DNA of 64,000 nucleotides from CAUZIZ01 sp965222655. GTDB lineage: Bacteria; Acidobacteriota; UBA6911; RPQK01; JAJDTT01. Positions 19,285 through 27,853 of the stretch are shown here, in pieces. The stretch covers positions 682,001-746,000 of the forward strand of contig CBDCUP010000018.1 of the NCBI GenBank assembly GCA_965222655.1. Direction: 5' to 3'. Position numbers and translations under genes: made by a program. How positions within the stretch are numbered: the stretch's first letter is position 1; every line of letters starts with the position of its first letter. The notes beneath the pieces were generated by a model. That model searched no databases. It had not been told where the DNA came from and was given only the letters and a program-made list of their open reading frames with translations.

Positions 19285-19557
19285 CCGCTGGTCCCCTGGA
19301 AGGAACCCCTGGACCTGGAAATCGGCGACACCATCATCTGGCGGGGCGAGGGGATGCGGAACGAGGAGGGCATGATCCTGTTCGCGCCAGGCATGAAGGG
19401 CAAGGTCATCACGAGAAGCGAGAATTTTCTAGCTCATGCAGCAAGGAAAGCTGGGCTGCCCATCACCGCAGGGCCATGGGCACTGGTGGAGTTTGAGAAC
19501 GGGTTGAGGATGGTCGTGGATAGCAGAGCCAGGGTTGAGAAAGTGAAGGACGAATAG
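19285..19557 (+). CDS. small hypothetical protein, possibly 5'-truncated
   Basis: A frame open from 19285 reads PLVPWKEPLDLEIGDTIIWR, then MILFAPGMKGKVITRSENF and WALVEFENGLRMVVDSRARV, ending KVKDE. The pattern resembles a small beta-barrel (KOW/SH3-like) module. No good start precedes it: an in-frame TAA lies at 19282. An internal ATG at 19354 would give 67 residues. Not recognised; it may be the remnant of a longer gene. Confidence 0.35.
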   Translation, partial: PLVPWKEPLDLEIGDTIIWRGEGMRNEEGMILFAPGMKGKVITRSENFLAHAARKAGLPITAGPWALVEFENGLRMVVDSRARVEKVKDE

Positions 19558-19604
19558 GGCTGAGCTTTGCACGTGATGGCCATTGAGATTCAATTCATCT
19601 GTGA

Positions 19605-19815
19605 TAGTCGGGATCCGATCTTACAAACAGCGTCCAATTTGGTCGCAAGCGAACGACCGCTTGAATCGGCACCTACAAGCGGACATTCGGGTTTCCCACG
19701 GAAACGTCGAATAGGCTACGGCAGACGGCCAGGAGCCGACGTTCTACTTCGGGCGCTTCGAAAGGATCTATCAGTTTCCGATAAGGGCGTTATACGTCCT
19801 TCTGACGGCCCCTGA
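19605..19815 (+). repeat. dispersed palindromic repeat, long copy
   Basis: It contains GATCCGATCTTACAAACAGC, ACAAGCGGACATTCGGGTTT, CCCACGGAAACGTCGAATAG and GACGGCCAGGAGCCGACGTT. Its last part matches 12151-12310. This is among the longest copies. The DNA between it and the kinase gene end at 20134 holds nothing recognised. Confidence 0.7.
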
Positions 19816-22600
19816 CTCTACCCTTGGTGACAAGGGTGGATCTAGCCGCCCTTGGTGGTCTTCGCGGCCGTTGAGCTAAGAGAACGACACTTGGCCCCGG
19901 ATTACCTACAGGGTGCAGTCGGAGACGGCGAGTGGCCGGACCCTAGGCCTTATGGGGGTGCACAACCGATCCGTCCATCAGACAGATTCTTGTCCGTCCA
20001 GGCTACTACTCCACGGCGGTTTGCGACTCTGCCGAAGGCGCTGTGGCGCACTCCAGGATGCGGAAACGAGTGCGTACCGGATATCGCAACACCTTTCCAC
20101 GACCAAGCGCCTGTGTGGTTCGTTTCGGGGCACTTAGTCCTGCTGGCTCTCTTTGAATTCAGCGAACCAGTTTTGGACCACTTGGATTGAGGGCTCTTCA
20201 AAGTCTCCCGCCAGTTCGGCGAAAACAAAGCGCTGGCCGTCTTCGGAGACGTCGTATTGAGGGTAGGGTGCTTTTGCGAGAGTCCGCTGTTCAAACAAGC
20301 GGGTCGCCGAGCCCACCGAAAACTTGGGAGCCGTCGAGACGGAAACGGCCACCAACGTACTTCCCTCGGCATAGAAGAGTTCTTTGCCGTCCCGGCTCCA
20401 GCGGGGCTGTCTCCCGCCATTGGTCGACACCGTCGTCTTGCCCTCCCTCTTGGGAAAAGGCCGCACGTAGATTTCGGGTTGGCCTGATTCATCGGACACG
20501 TAGGCGACATGTTCGCCGTCAGGCGAGAGCTGTGCTGCGAGTTCTGCAAAGGGAGTCTGCAAGAACACGTGCGGCTCCCAGCCGTTGCCGTCTTCTTTGC
20601 GCTCCAGGTACCAAAGGTCTCCGCTGGCGTCCGGATTCAGCAGCTCATAGAAGAGATACTTCCCATCCCTAGACCAGTCACACAAACGCGCACGGTCGGG
20701 CGTCGGCAGCACCTGTGGCTCGCCGCTGCCATCGGCCCGCCGCAGCAAGATGCTAAGGCCCCATCCGCCCGCTCGATCGCGCGCAGCGGTGAACGCCACC
20801 CGCTCTCCGCTTGGCGACCATGCCGCCGAGGAAATGGCGGCACTAGGGTATTGCACGAAGTTTGGGTCGTTGTATAGGCGAGTCCGCCCCCCGCGGTCGA
20901 GATCGTGAACCCACAAGTCCCCCGAGTTCGATCCTCCTGCCGCACCCGCAGCCGCCAGGCGCCCCCCGTCCGGGGATAGCGCGAGGTATCGGCTTTCGTC
21001 CTCGGACTGACTGATCTGTTCAGTCTCCTCGCCCCGCCGGTTGAGCCAAACGAGTTTCCATGCCCTTGCGGCCGGGGCGTCCACGTAAACCAGTGTTCCG
21101 TCGGCCGCAACCGTTGGGTCGCGGCCGCGCCCGGCGATCCGGAAAGACCTCCCTGTGAACTCCAACGTATCCAAGGAGAAGGGCCGTGCCAAGAGATCGT
21201 AGGTCAAACCATCCGCCTGATAGACAATATGGCCGCTGGGCGAATAAAACGGAAGGGCGCCCGGACCGAGGATCTCTCGCCGGCCCGTCTCGAGATCTTG
21301 GACCATCATGGTGAGCGCCGTCCGATTCCCCGGCGGCGAAGACGATCCATTCGCCGTCGGGGCTCCAGGATGCTCCCCAGTTGCGTGGTGGCCGCGGCAT
21401 TTCGCAAATCCGAATGGGCGAGCCGCCGTGAATCGATACCTTCTTGAGCCCGCCGGGCGGGGCAACAAAGCCGATGAAATCACTGCCGGGCGACCAGAAC
21501 GGATTATTAGCCCCTTGCGTCCCTTCGATCAGCCGCGGCTGCGGCTGATCGAGGCCCTGGATGCCCAGACCCCTTCCCCGGGGTTTAAAGGCGATGTATC
21601 TTCCGTCGGGTGAGACAGCGACATCGGTGTTGAAGGGGGAAATGAGCAGAGGTGACGGCGGCGTAAAGGCAAACTTGCGCAGGGGAGGCTCGGGCAGGGA
21701 CGGGGCCGGTTTGAGCAGCCAGGCGGCTGCCAGGCCGATGACGAGCGCCAATGCCAGCGCCGCCGGCTGCCGCCAGAACGGCATCGGCCTCTCAGGCGGC
21801 AACGCAGCCCTGTTCGCGTCCACTAACGCCGGGCCGGAGGCCAGCTCCCGCTGATCCGCTTCTATGCCATCCATCACCTCACTCAGATCAGTTCTTACGT
21901 CATGGATGAGCTGATAACGTCGATCCGGGTCTTTGGCCAACATCTTCCTCACGGTGTGCTGGAGCAGTACCGGTGCGCCGTCCAGATGTTCGGCGAGGGG
22001 GGCTGGTGCTTCATTGAGAATAGCGCTGGCCGTCTCCACCGGGGAATCCTTCTGGAACGGATGAACGCCTGTGATCATCTCGTAGAACACCACTCCACAG
22101 GAGAACACGTCGGATCGGGCATCCGCTTCTTCCCCTCGGGATTGCTCTGGGGACATATAAGCGAGAGTTCCCAGCGCGGCCCCTGTTTGGGTCAGGCTGG
22201 CGGTGAGGGTCTTTTCCTGGGTGTCTCCTCCCTCTACTGGCGTCAGCCGCTTGGCCAGCCCAAAATCCAGCACCTTGACGTGCCCCTCGGGGGTGATCAT
22301 GATGTTCGACGGCTTCAGATCCCGATGAATGATGTTCTGCCGGTGGGCGGCTTCTAGTGCCTCGGCAATCTCCGTGGCCTTTGCGAGAGCATCCTGGAGA
22401 GGAAGTGGCCCTTTTTCTAGCTGGTCCTTGAGCGTCTCACCTGAGACGTACTCCATCGAGATGAAGTCTTTGCTGTCCGCTTCCCCGATCTCAAAGATAT
22501 TGCACACATAGGGGTGGTCCAGAGCAGCAGCCGATTTGGCTTCTCGCAGGAAGCGCTTCCTTGCCGCTTCGTCTTGCTGCATCTCCTGGGGCAGGAATTT

Positions 22601-24069
22601 AGAGTAGGCACTACGTGCCGACGGCCCCTGGCCGTAAAAGGTAGTTTTGGGACGTGGCAGCCGAGGACGGAAAGGGAGGCTACTTGACACGCTTGCTGGT
22701 GGAGAGGAGCATCGCTGCCCATGAGCCGGTGGGGCGGTCCGATCGCCATCGCGGAGATCCTCTTGACGAGCAACAACTTCCAGCGCTACATCGCCTGGAA
22801 AGGGGGACAGGTGCGGCGGGCAGTCCACCACCATGTCTCCCGGATGCTGTCGTGCCGGACCGCGAAACTGGGGCTGCATTTGTTTGGGTGCTCCAACTGT
22901 CCTACCGTCAAGGTCGTACCCCACAGCTGCAAATCGGTCTTCTGTTCCAGCTGCGGGAAGGTCCGCACCGACCAGTGGTGCGACGAGCTCCTCTCGGATC
23001 TCCTGGAGGTGCCCTATCGGCACTTGGTCTTCACCCTGCCGTGGGAGCTGCGGCTGGTGATCCAGGACAACCGTCGGGTCCTGCTCAACGTGTTGTTTCG
23101 AGCCGCCGCGGATGCTGTCTTGAGTCTCAGCGGGCAGGGACCCACCCCACGAGGGCGCAAGAGCCAGCCCTGGCTGGCGGCCAGACGTCCAAGCCGGCGC
23201 TACTTGCCAGGCCTGATCATCGTCTTGCACACCTTCGGGTCCGACCTCAAATGGAACCCCCATCTCCATATGATCGTCACCGCCGGAGGGCTCAACGGCG
23301 CCGGCGATCGCTGGCAGGCCGCCCCCCAACGCTATCTCGTCCCGGCCCCCCTGCTGGCTACGGAGTGGAAGTTGAACGTCCTCCACGGAGTGCGCCGCGC
23401 TCACCAGTCCCAGCCCCTGGTGCGTCGCCGGCTTCGAAGCGACCCCCGACGCCGGATCGAGGTGGACAAGCTCTTGGGGCACATTCGCAAGAAGCGCTGG
23501 CATATCCTCATCGGTCCGTCGTTGAAAAGTGCCGACCAAGCCGTCCGTTACGCCTGCCGTTATACCAAGCGGCCCGTGATTGCCGAAGGGCGCATTATCA
23601 AGTTCGCTCAGGGCCACGTGACCTTTCGTTTCAAGGACTATCATCAGGACCGGAAGATCCGAGTCCGAAAACTCCCCGTGTTGACCTTCATTGACCGTTT
23701 GGTTCAACACCTGCCGGAGGTCGGGTTTCGACAAGTCCGTCACTATGGGTTATTCTCGAACATCAAACGCACCAAGCTCCTGAAGAGGGCTCGTCAACTT
23801 TTAGCCCAGAGGAAAAAACGCCGTTCCAAGCCCCAGACGTGGGAGCAGAGGCGCCAGGCAGCGGGGGACAGGAAGCCTCTTTCTTGCCCGCGATGTGGCC
23901 ATCCGATGGAGCTTTGGTGCCTTTTATTCGGACCACCCCGTATGATCGCGCAACTGCTTGGGATCGAACCACAGACAAAGGTCCCTCCCAATCTCTTGCT
24001 GACTCGATCACAGGTCTTAGCTGTCATGATTTGACTATTACAGCTCGCTATCGAAATTCCGAGACTGTT
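22601..24069 (+). mobile_element. IS91-family insertion sequence (complete)
   Basis: The element is 1469 bp. One end is AGAGTAGGCAC..., with a GGCACTACGTGCC hairpin; the other ends ...GAAATTCCGAGACTGTT. Flanks reconstruct the interrupted kinase exactly as CTT/AAATTC with no target duplication, as expected for rolling-circle Y2 elements. The same ends occur in the two 116-bp MITEs at 35252 and 48410. Confidence 0.85.
22721..24034 (+). CDS. IS91-family Y2 rolling-circle transposase
   Basis: This 437-residue transposase has an N-terminal zinc-binding region (GCSNCPTVKVVPHSCKSVFC, SSCGKVRTDQW). The HUH-type motif appears as WNPHLHMIVTAGGL. The two catalytic tyrosines, three residues apart, appear in AVRYACRYTKRPVI. 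The tail has the CPRCGHPM zinc motif. All are in the usual order and length for IS91/IS1294-like enzymes, so this copy is probably active. The ATG at 22721 gives a sensible N-terminus (MSRWGGPIAIAEIL). It nicks and replicates the element by a rolling-circle mechanism and is likely the enzyme that could move the related MITEs in trans. Confidence 0.9.
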   Translation: MSRWGGPIAIAEILLTSNNFQRYIAWKGGQVRRAVHHHVSRMLSCRTAKLGLHLFGCSNCPTVKVVPHSCKSVFCSSCGKVRTDQWCDELLSDLLEVPYRHLVFTLPWELRLVIQDNRRVLLNVLFRAAADAVLSLSGQGPTPRGRKSQPWLAARRPSRRYLPGLIIVLHTFGSDLKWNPHLHMIVTAGGLNGAGDRWQAAPQRYLVPAPLLATEWKLNVLHGVRRAHQSQPLVRRRLRSDPRRRIEVDKLLGHIRKKRWHILIGPSLKSADQAVRYACRYTKRPVIAEGRIIKFAQGHVTFRFKDYHQDRKIRVRKLPVLTFIDRLVQHLPEVGFRQVRHYGLFSNIKRTKLLKRARQLLAQRKKRRSKPQTWEQRRQAAGDRKPLSCPRCGHPMELWCLLFGPPRMIAQLLGIEPQTKVPPNLLLTRSQVLAVMI

Positions 24070-24211
24070 AAGGGCGACCTTTCGGTCCAGTGAGGTGTCC
24101 TGCGCCAGATACACCTCACCCATGCCTCCCTCACCGAGCTTCTCCAGGATGCGATAGTGGGAGATGGTCTGGCCTATCAACGAGCCTCCAGACTGCAGGG
24201 GAGTCTATGTG

Positions 24212-24437
24212 GCAATACTAGATCTTTGGGTCTGGAAGGGCAATGTCAGGGGCCGGCATATATTAGAAATCGGAAGGATAGGCGGAATTCAATCCGGTTG
24301 ACACTCGGAATGTCGTTCGCTGCGAAGTTCGTCGTGTACTTGAAACTGCCATCCTTGTCCTTGTTTCTCGAAAAGGCGACCCATTCTTTTCAGCCACGAG
24401 CTTTTCGTGGTCGCATGGTCTGCGCGGAGTGATTGCT
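24212..24437 (-). repeat. 230-bp inverted repeat partner of 56692-56925
   Basis: Minus-strand sequence from 24437 (CGCGCAGACCATGCGACC..., AAAAGAATGGGTCGCCTTTT, CGAGAAACAAGGACAAGGAT) matches the plus strand at 56692-56925 with scattered substitutions. No coding sequence is recognised in either copy. Both copies abut a dispersed palindromic repeat. Confidence 0.65.
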
Positions 24438-24503
24438 CCTGGCGGTTTGCGGTAGTTCGTTCGACGTTTCCGCGGAGAAACTTGAATGACCGCTTTTAGG
24501 CGA
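24438..24503 (-). repeat. dispersed palindromic repeat, left half
   Basis: It reads GCGGTTTGCGGTAGTTCGTT, CGACGTTTCCGCGG and GAATGACCGCTTTTAGGCGA. It ends in AGGCGA, which is repeated after the MITE at about 24639. Confidence 0.7.
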
Positions 24504-24638
24504 GGGTGTGTGAAAAGTCCAAAACCTCTTTGATTTAGGGGTCTCTTTACCCTTCCTACGACGGAGATCGTGGCTTGCACGCGATCCTATGAAGTCAAAA
24601 TTTCAAATCCGAAATCATGAATGACTTTTCACACAGTC
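24504..24638 (+). mobile_element. 135-bp MITE, TGTGTGAAAAGTC ends
   Basis: Inverted ends TGTGTGAAAAGTC (24507-24519) and GACTTTTCACACA (24623-24635) are flanked by direct repeats AGGCGA. It has no coding capacity. It is the same MITE type as 9114/12150 and sits at the same position within the dispersed repeat. Confidence 0.75.
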
Positions 24639-24715
24639 TCAGGCGAAAGCGGCCGTTCGGGGGCGATCAGATCGGACGCTGTTTGTTAGATCGGGTGCCG
24701 ACTATTACGACTCAG
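24639..24715 (+). repeat. dispersed palindromic repeat, right half
   Basis: AGGCGAAAGCGGCCGTTCGG, GATCGGACGCTGTTTGTTAG and ATCGGGTGCCGACTATTACG. The following 24716-25131 contains no gene I can support. Confidence 0.65.
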
Positions 24716-25131
24716 CGGAACAACCCCGAAGTCGACAGGAACCCTCAATCTCAATGTAAAGCCGGTCACTTCCTCGTCTCTCCCGCCATCACCCTTTCGA
24801 GGGGGGTGGGGGCTTACCGCCGAAGCCTCCCCCAGACCGCCGTTTTCGGAACACCAAGTTGTTCCGCTATGTTTCGTTAAGCTCCCCAGCTGGGATCGGT
24901 CTCGGCGCCTTGCGGACCGGGCATTTGCCGAGGGCGCTCATTCTCGTCTGGGAACCGGAACAATCGCGGAAACTCGTGAGATGTGCGTGCTGCTAGTCTC
25001 ACCAAGCTGAGGAGACAGGGGAGATTGTGCTGCTGTCCGCTCTCCTCGGTACTACCATTTGTGTTGCTGGCATTTCGGGCCGTTCGCGGCACTGTTTTGC
25101 CTGACTCGGAGTAGCTCACTGGGTGGACGAT

Positions 25132-26651
25132 CTACCTAGGACCGCCAAAGCCTCTGCCACCAGACCTCACTTCCTGCAGGTCCAAGTAACCGTCCTCATT
25201 CCGGTCCATCTGATCGAAGCGCCTGAGAAGAGGCTCCGGGGCTTCGTCCCGGTTGATCTTGCCGTCTCCATCCGAGTCCATCCGCTGGAACCTCTCAGCC
25301 ATTCTCCCTCCGGGTCCCCTGTCGAACCCGCCGAATCGGGAGGCCATTTGTTCCACTTCCTCTCGATCGATGAAGCCATCTCCGTTTGAGTCCAGGAAGT
25401 GGAAACGGCGGAGAAAACGCTCAGGCACCTCATCCCGGCCAAGTCTGCCGTCCTGATTCCGGTCGTTTTCCCAGAGGCGGCTGAGAAAGCGTCCGCCGCC
25501 ACCAGGTCCCCGTCCAAATCCGCGCCGAGCCGTGCCTCCGTCAGGATCCCTTTCCAGATGGATTCGGTAATTCTGGGTCACGGGAATGCAAAACGTATTG
25601 GCGTCGTCGCAGGCGAAGTAGCGGGCTGTCAAGCTCAAGGATTCGGAAAGATCCTCAGACTCCACCTCCAGCAGGAATTCCCGAGGGTCCCGGTCGGCTT
25701 GTTCCTTGACCTCAGGTCCGGAACCACTCGCAGGTGTGACATTCACCCCCTCGGGCACGTCGATCTCATACTCCAGCGGCTGGTCAGATTGTTCCAGTGG
25801 ACAGCGTAGATCCGGTCCAGATGAAATCCCAGATACATCTTGCCCTTGCCGTCCCGGAGCAGGGAGGGTTCAGCCTCGGCCCTCAGCTTTGCATAGAAAG
25901 GAATCTTGGGATCGCTGGTGGCAGGCTCAATCTTCAGCGGCATCATGCGACCCGGCATCTGGACCCGAGGCACCACACCAGAGGCAATATCTCCTGAGAA
26001 CCTTTCCAGGTTTATCTGAAAGTTCAGATCCTCAACCGTGGTCGGTTTTTCAACCTCCCCAGCCAGCTTCACCAGGTCCTGTCTCAAAGCCTGAGGATCG
26101 CTCCACATCCTGCGGCTGACAACGACACCCTCCGGATCGACTACGAACTCGGAGTTCTGGACATTGCCCAGGATGTGCTTAGCATCGTTGGACATGTTGT
26201 CACAGAGCCAGGGGATCCTCGAACCGATCTTCTTTTCAGCCTCCCGAACATGCAGCAGTCGCTCTTCCAGAGTAAACGGGGTCACGTAGCCTCGCAGCTC
26301 CGGGTGGGCAAGAGCCTTATAGATATAATAGAAGCGCACACCTTTGGGGGAATAGTCTCGTTCAATCGTCTCCAAACTGGGGACGTTCCTGAGGAAAGGC
26401 GGTCAGGTCAAACAACCAAGGATGAGGACCGTGTAGCTTCCCTTGAGGCTACTCAATCGCCGCGGCTGGCCTTTGGCATCGAAGAGTTCCACGTCGGGCA
26501 GTTTCTCTCCGATCTGGGGGGACGCCTCCTCAAAGCGATCCAGCATTCCCCTCCGGAACCCCTCGCTAGGAAAGCCCAGCCTCTGAGCCAAGAGTCCCAG
26601 GACACCCACCCAGGTCAAAGCTACTACCATCCAGATCCTGGTTACAGTCAT
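25132..26651 (-). CDS. deiodinase-like thioredoxin-fold protein with EF-hands; candidate selenoprotein
   Basis: The start is ATG 26651 after GAGGTG. A membrane/signal segment (residues 5-22) precedes a redoxin domain: GEKLPDVELFDAKGQPRRLS, then YTVLILGCLT-UGA-PPFLRNVPSLE. In iodothyronine deiodinases and their bacterial relatives this loop is GSCT(U/C)PPF, so UGA (26403-26405) falls exactly on the redox Sec/Cys. The frame stays open after UGA for 210 codons (HPELRGYVTPFT, EFVVDPEGVVVSRRMW). It continues into a DsbD-N-like region (YFACDDANTFCIPVTQNY) and four EF-hand loops (DRNQDGRLGRDE, DSNGDGFIDREE, DSDGDGKINRDE, DRNEDGYLDLQE). A one-base loss near 25790 separates the last two parts; this could be an assembly error or decay. 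A peroxiredoxin-like extracytoplasmic redox role is inferred. Confidence 0.7.
26367..26405 (-). promoter_or_regulatory. UGA codon with SECIS-like stem-loop
   Basis: Starting 18 bases after the UGA, CGTCCCCAGTTTGGAGACG folds as CGUC-C-CCA, loop GUU, UGG-A-GACG: a 4-bp stem, a 1x1 mismatch, a 3-bp upper stem and a G-first loop. The spacing from UGA to loop is 25 nt. Bacterial SECIS elements usually have a short stem-loop directly after UGA, with a G in the first two loop positions at roughly this distance. SelB dependence cannot be shown from this window. Confidence 0.5.
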
Positions 26652-26688
26652 GTTTCACCTCACGCCAACACCAGCCCAGGCGCCCCGA

Positions 26689-26985
26689 TCATACGTTTCG
26701 ATTCAAATGGGGGATACGGAGAGACAAGTTCATTGTTTCACTGATCAGAGTAGTGGTAGGGTCCACTTTGCCGAAGTCGTCCAGTAAATCCCGGGTCCCC
26801 TCCAAGACTCCTTCGTCGAACCAGGGAGACCACCCGCTATGCATCAGAGTCTCTTTGTCCGCCAGGTCAAACCGGATTCGTGAATCCCGACGATAGAAGA
26901 AGAGGAGCACAGCAGGACAGTCCTGGGTCCTTTTCAGGAGGTACTCTTCAAACTATTTTCGGATGGCGGCAAGATTCTCTGGCAT
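26689..26985 (-). pseudogene. unidentified gene, C-terminal fragment
   Basis: The minus-strand frame reads FEEYLLKRTQDCPAVLLFFY, RRDSRIRFDLADKETLMHSG and FDEGVLEGTRDLLDDFGKVD, ending LRIPHLNRNV. An in-frame TAG lies just before FEEY, and upstream sequence enters intron-derived DNA. The composition looks protein-coding, but I recognise no family. Its 3' end lies 38 bp upstream of the deiodinase-like gene. Confidence 0.35.
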
Positions 26986-27044
26986 GGGGGCCCTTCGCTT
27001 TCTGGCATCGTTCATCAGGAGATCGCAATCGAACGTCGGCTTTC

Positions 27045-27319
27045 AGTAGAGTAAGGATGTGGCGCGGTGGTCTAAGGTTCGGCCTATCTGTTACCGTCCC
27101 TTTCGTCTGGCGGTGCCTCAATAGCCGGACCATCACTCCGTTTCCACATCCTCCTCATCGAACCGGACTTAAGGAACTACCGCATCCGGCTCTCGGACAA
27201 GACCTCACGCCTTCACCCATTTCGTTACCTCCATAGTTGCTCCGGTTGCTTCCGGCTGGAGCGGTTGCCGGGTGGGACTTTCACCCACGGGGAAAGCGCC
27301 GCCTTTGCACGGCGCACCC
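27045..27319 (-). ncRNA. group II intron remnant: 5' end joined to domain V
   Basis: Reading the minus strand from 27319: GTGCGCCGTGCAAAGGCGGC, then GTGGGTGAAAGTCCCACC, a group II 5' end. Only about 100 bases later comes GAGCCGGATGCGG ... AAGTCCGGTTC, a domain V-like hairpin with the AGC start. A 3' flank typical of group II elements follows (GATGAGGAGGATGTGG). Most of domain I, domains II-IV and any ORF are missing, so this is an internal deletion product. Confidence 0.6.
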
Positions 27320-27365
27320 TAGAAGCGGACGTTCACGTTTCCCCCGGAAGCGTCGAATTAACTCC
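27320..27365 (+). repeat. dispersed palindromic repeat, short copy
   Basis: CCTAGAAGCGGACGTTCACG, then CCCCCGGAAGCGTCGAATTA. It abuts the 5' end of the group II intron remnant, as another copy does at 56691. Confidence 0.6.
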
Positions 27366-27431
27366 AGAGCCAGAGGTCGTGATCCGCTTTGAACCTCGTA
27401 GATTCGCCCCGCCAAGCGTTTCCGGTAGAGC

Positions 27432-27665
27432 ATGCCCCTCGCTGGCACCTACCGGCCTCGTCATCCCGAGCACACTGCCTTCTACCCGTGTCTGGAAGAC
27501 TACTGGGAAGAATTCAAGGAGGCTTATCCCTACTTCTACGAAAAAGACTATGGGCCCTGGCGTCCGGTGGTAGGAAGAACCGTCGAGCGCTTCCTCCAAT
27601 GTGGGATCCTTCGTCACGGATTTGCCCGCCTGCGCTGCTCCGACTGTCGCCGGGATGACTGCGGC
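27432..27665 (+). pseudogene. IS91-family transposase, N-terminal fragment
   Basis: MPLAGTYRPRHPEHTAFYPC, LEDYWEEFKEAYPYFYEKDY and RFLQCGILRHGFARLRCSDC match the N-terminus of an IS91 subgroup (Y-RPRHPE-LY-LE start and zinc-binding C-x-x-C). It breaks off right after the first zinc cysteines. It is related to the fragment at 53720 and to the subgroup represented by the C-terminal remnant at 5825, but not to the complete element at 22601. Confidence 0.75.
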
Positions 27666-27853
27666 GTCGTAGTAGGTTGAGCGTGAGAAGTTCAGGATAG
27701 GCAGACGCGATACCTTCCATGTAGCAGCCGACGTTTGGGCGGCTGGCCATTTGACGGGTCCGGGCCACGGAGAAGGTTTCATCGCTCGGCCGCTCTGAGA
27801 GCCGCCGCTAGACCAATCGCACTCATTGGTTCCGCTTTGTGAGCCGACAGGCG
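27666..27853 (-). other. short unassigned coding-like fragment
   Basis: Minus-strand sequence gives ETFSVARTRQMASRPNVGCY, then MEGIASAYPELLTLNLLRR before changing character. It may be the tail of a lost gene downstream of the nitrilase; no family recognised. Confidence 0.2.

Larger units (their letters stand above)
20134..24180 (-). pseudogene. PknB-type Ser/Thr kinase with C-terminal PD40 propeller, split by IS91
   Basis: The gene starts at ATG 24180: ISHYRILEKLGEGGMGEVYL (glycine loop), then LDRKVAL. It is interrupted by the IS91-type element and resumes at 22600 with KFLPQEM. Removing 22601-24069 joins VAL to KFLPQE in frame, restoring the catalytic lysine motif VALK. Catalytic motifs follow: NIIHRDLKPSNIMI, LDFGLAK and GTLAYMSPEQ. 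A transmembrane helix (ALALALVIGLAAAWLL) leads to an outer PD40/WD40-like propeller. Near 21330 a one-base shift at a GGGG run moves the propeller into the next frame, which ends with VVQNWFAEFKESQQD at 20134. Membrane receptor-like kinases of this form are typical of Acidobacteriota. The IS insertion makes it non-functional. Confidence 0.85.

Noticed and set aside
22654..23694. Second plus-strand frame of 346 codons over the IS91 element, and the minus-strand frame through it
   Set aside because: The 437-codon frame has all transposase motifs; the others are shadows, and the minus frame only extends the kinase frame by chance.
24877..25119. 80-codon minus-strand frame
   Set aside because: Low-complexity, no start signal and no resemblance to any family; left as intergenic.
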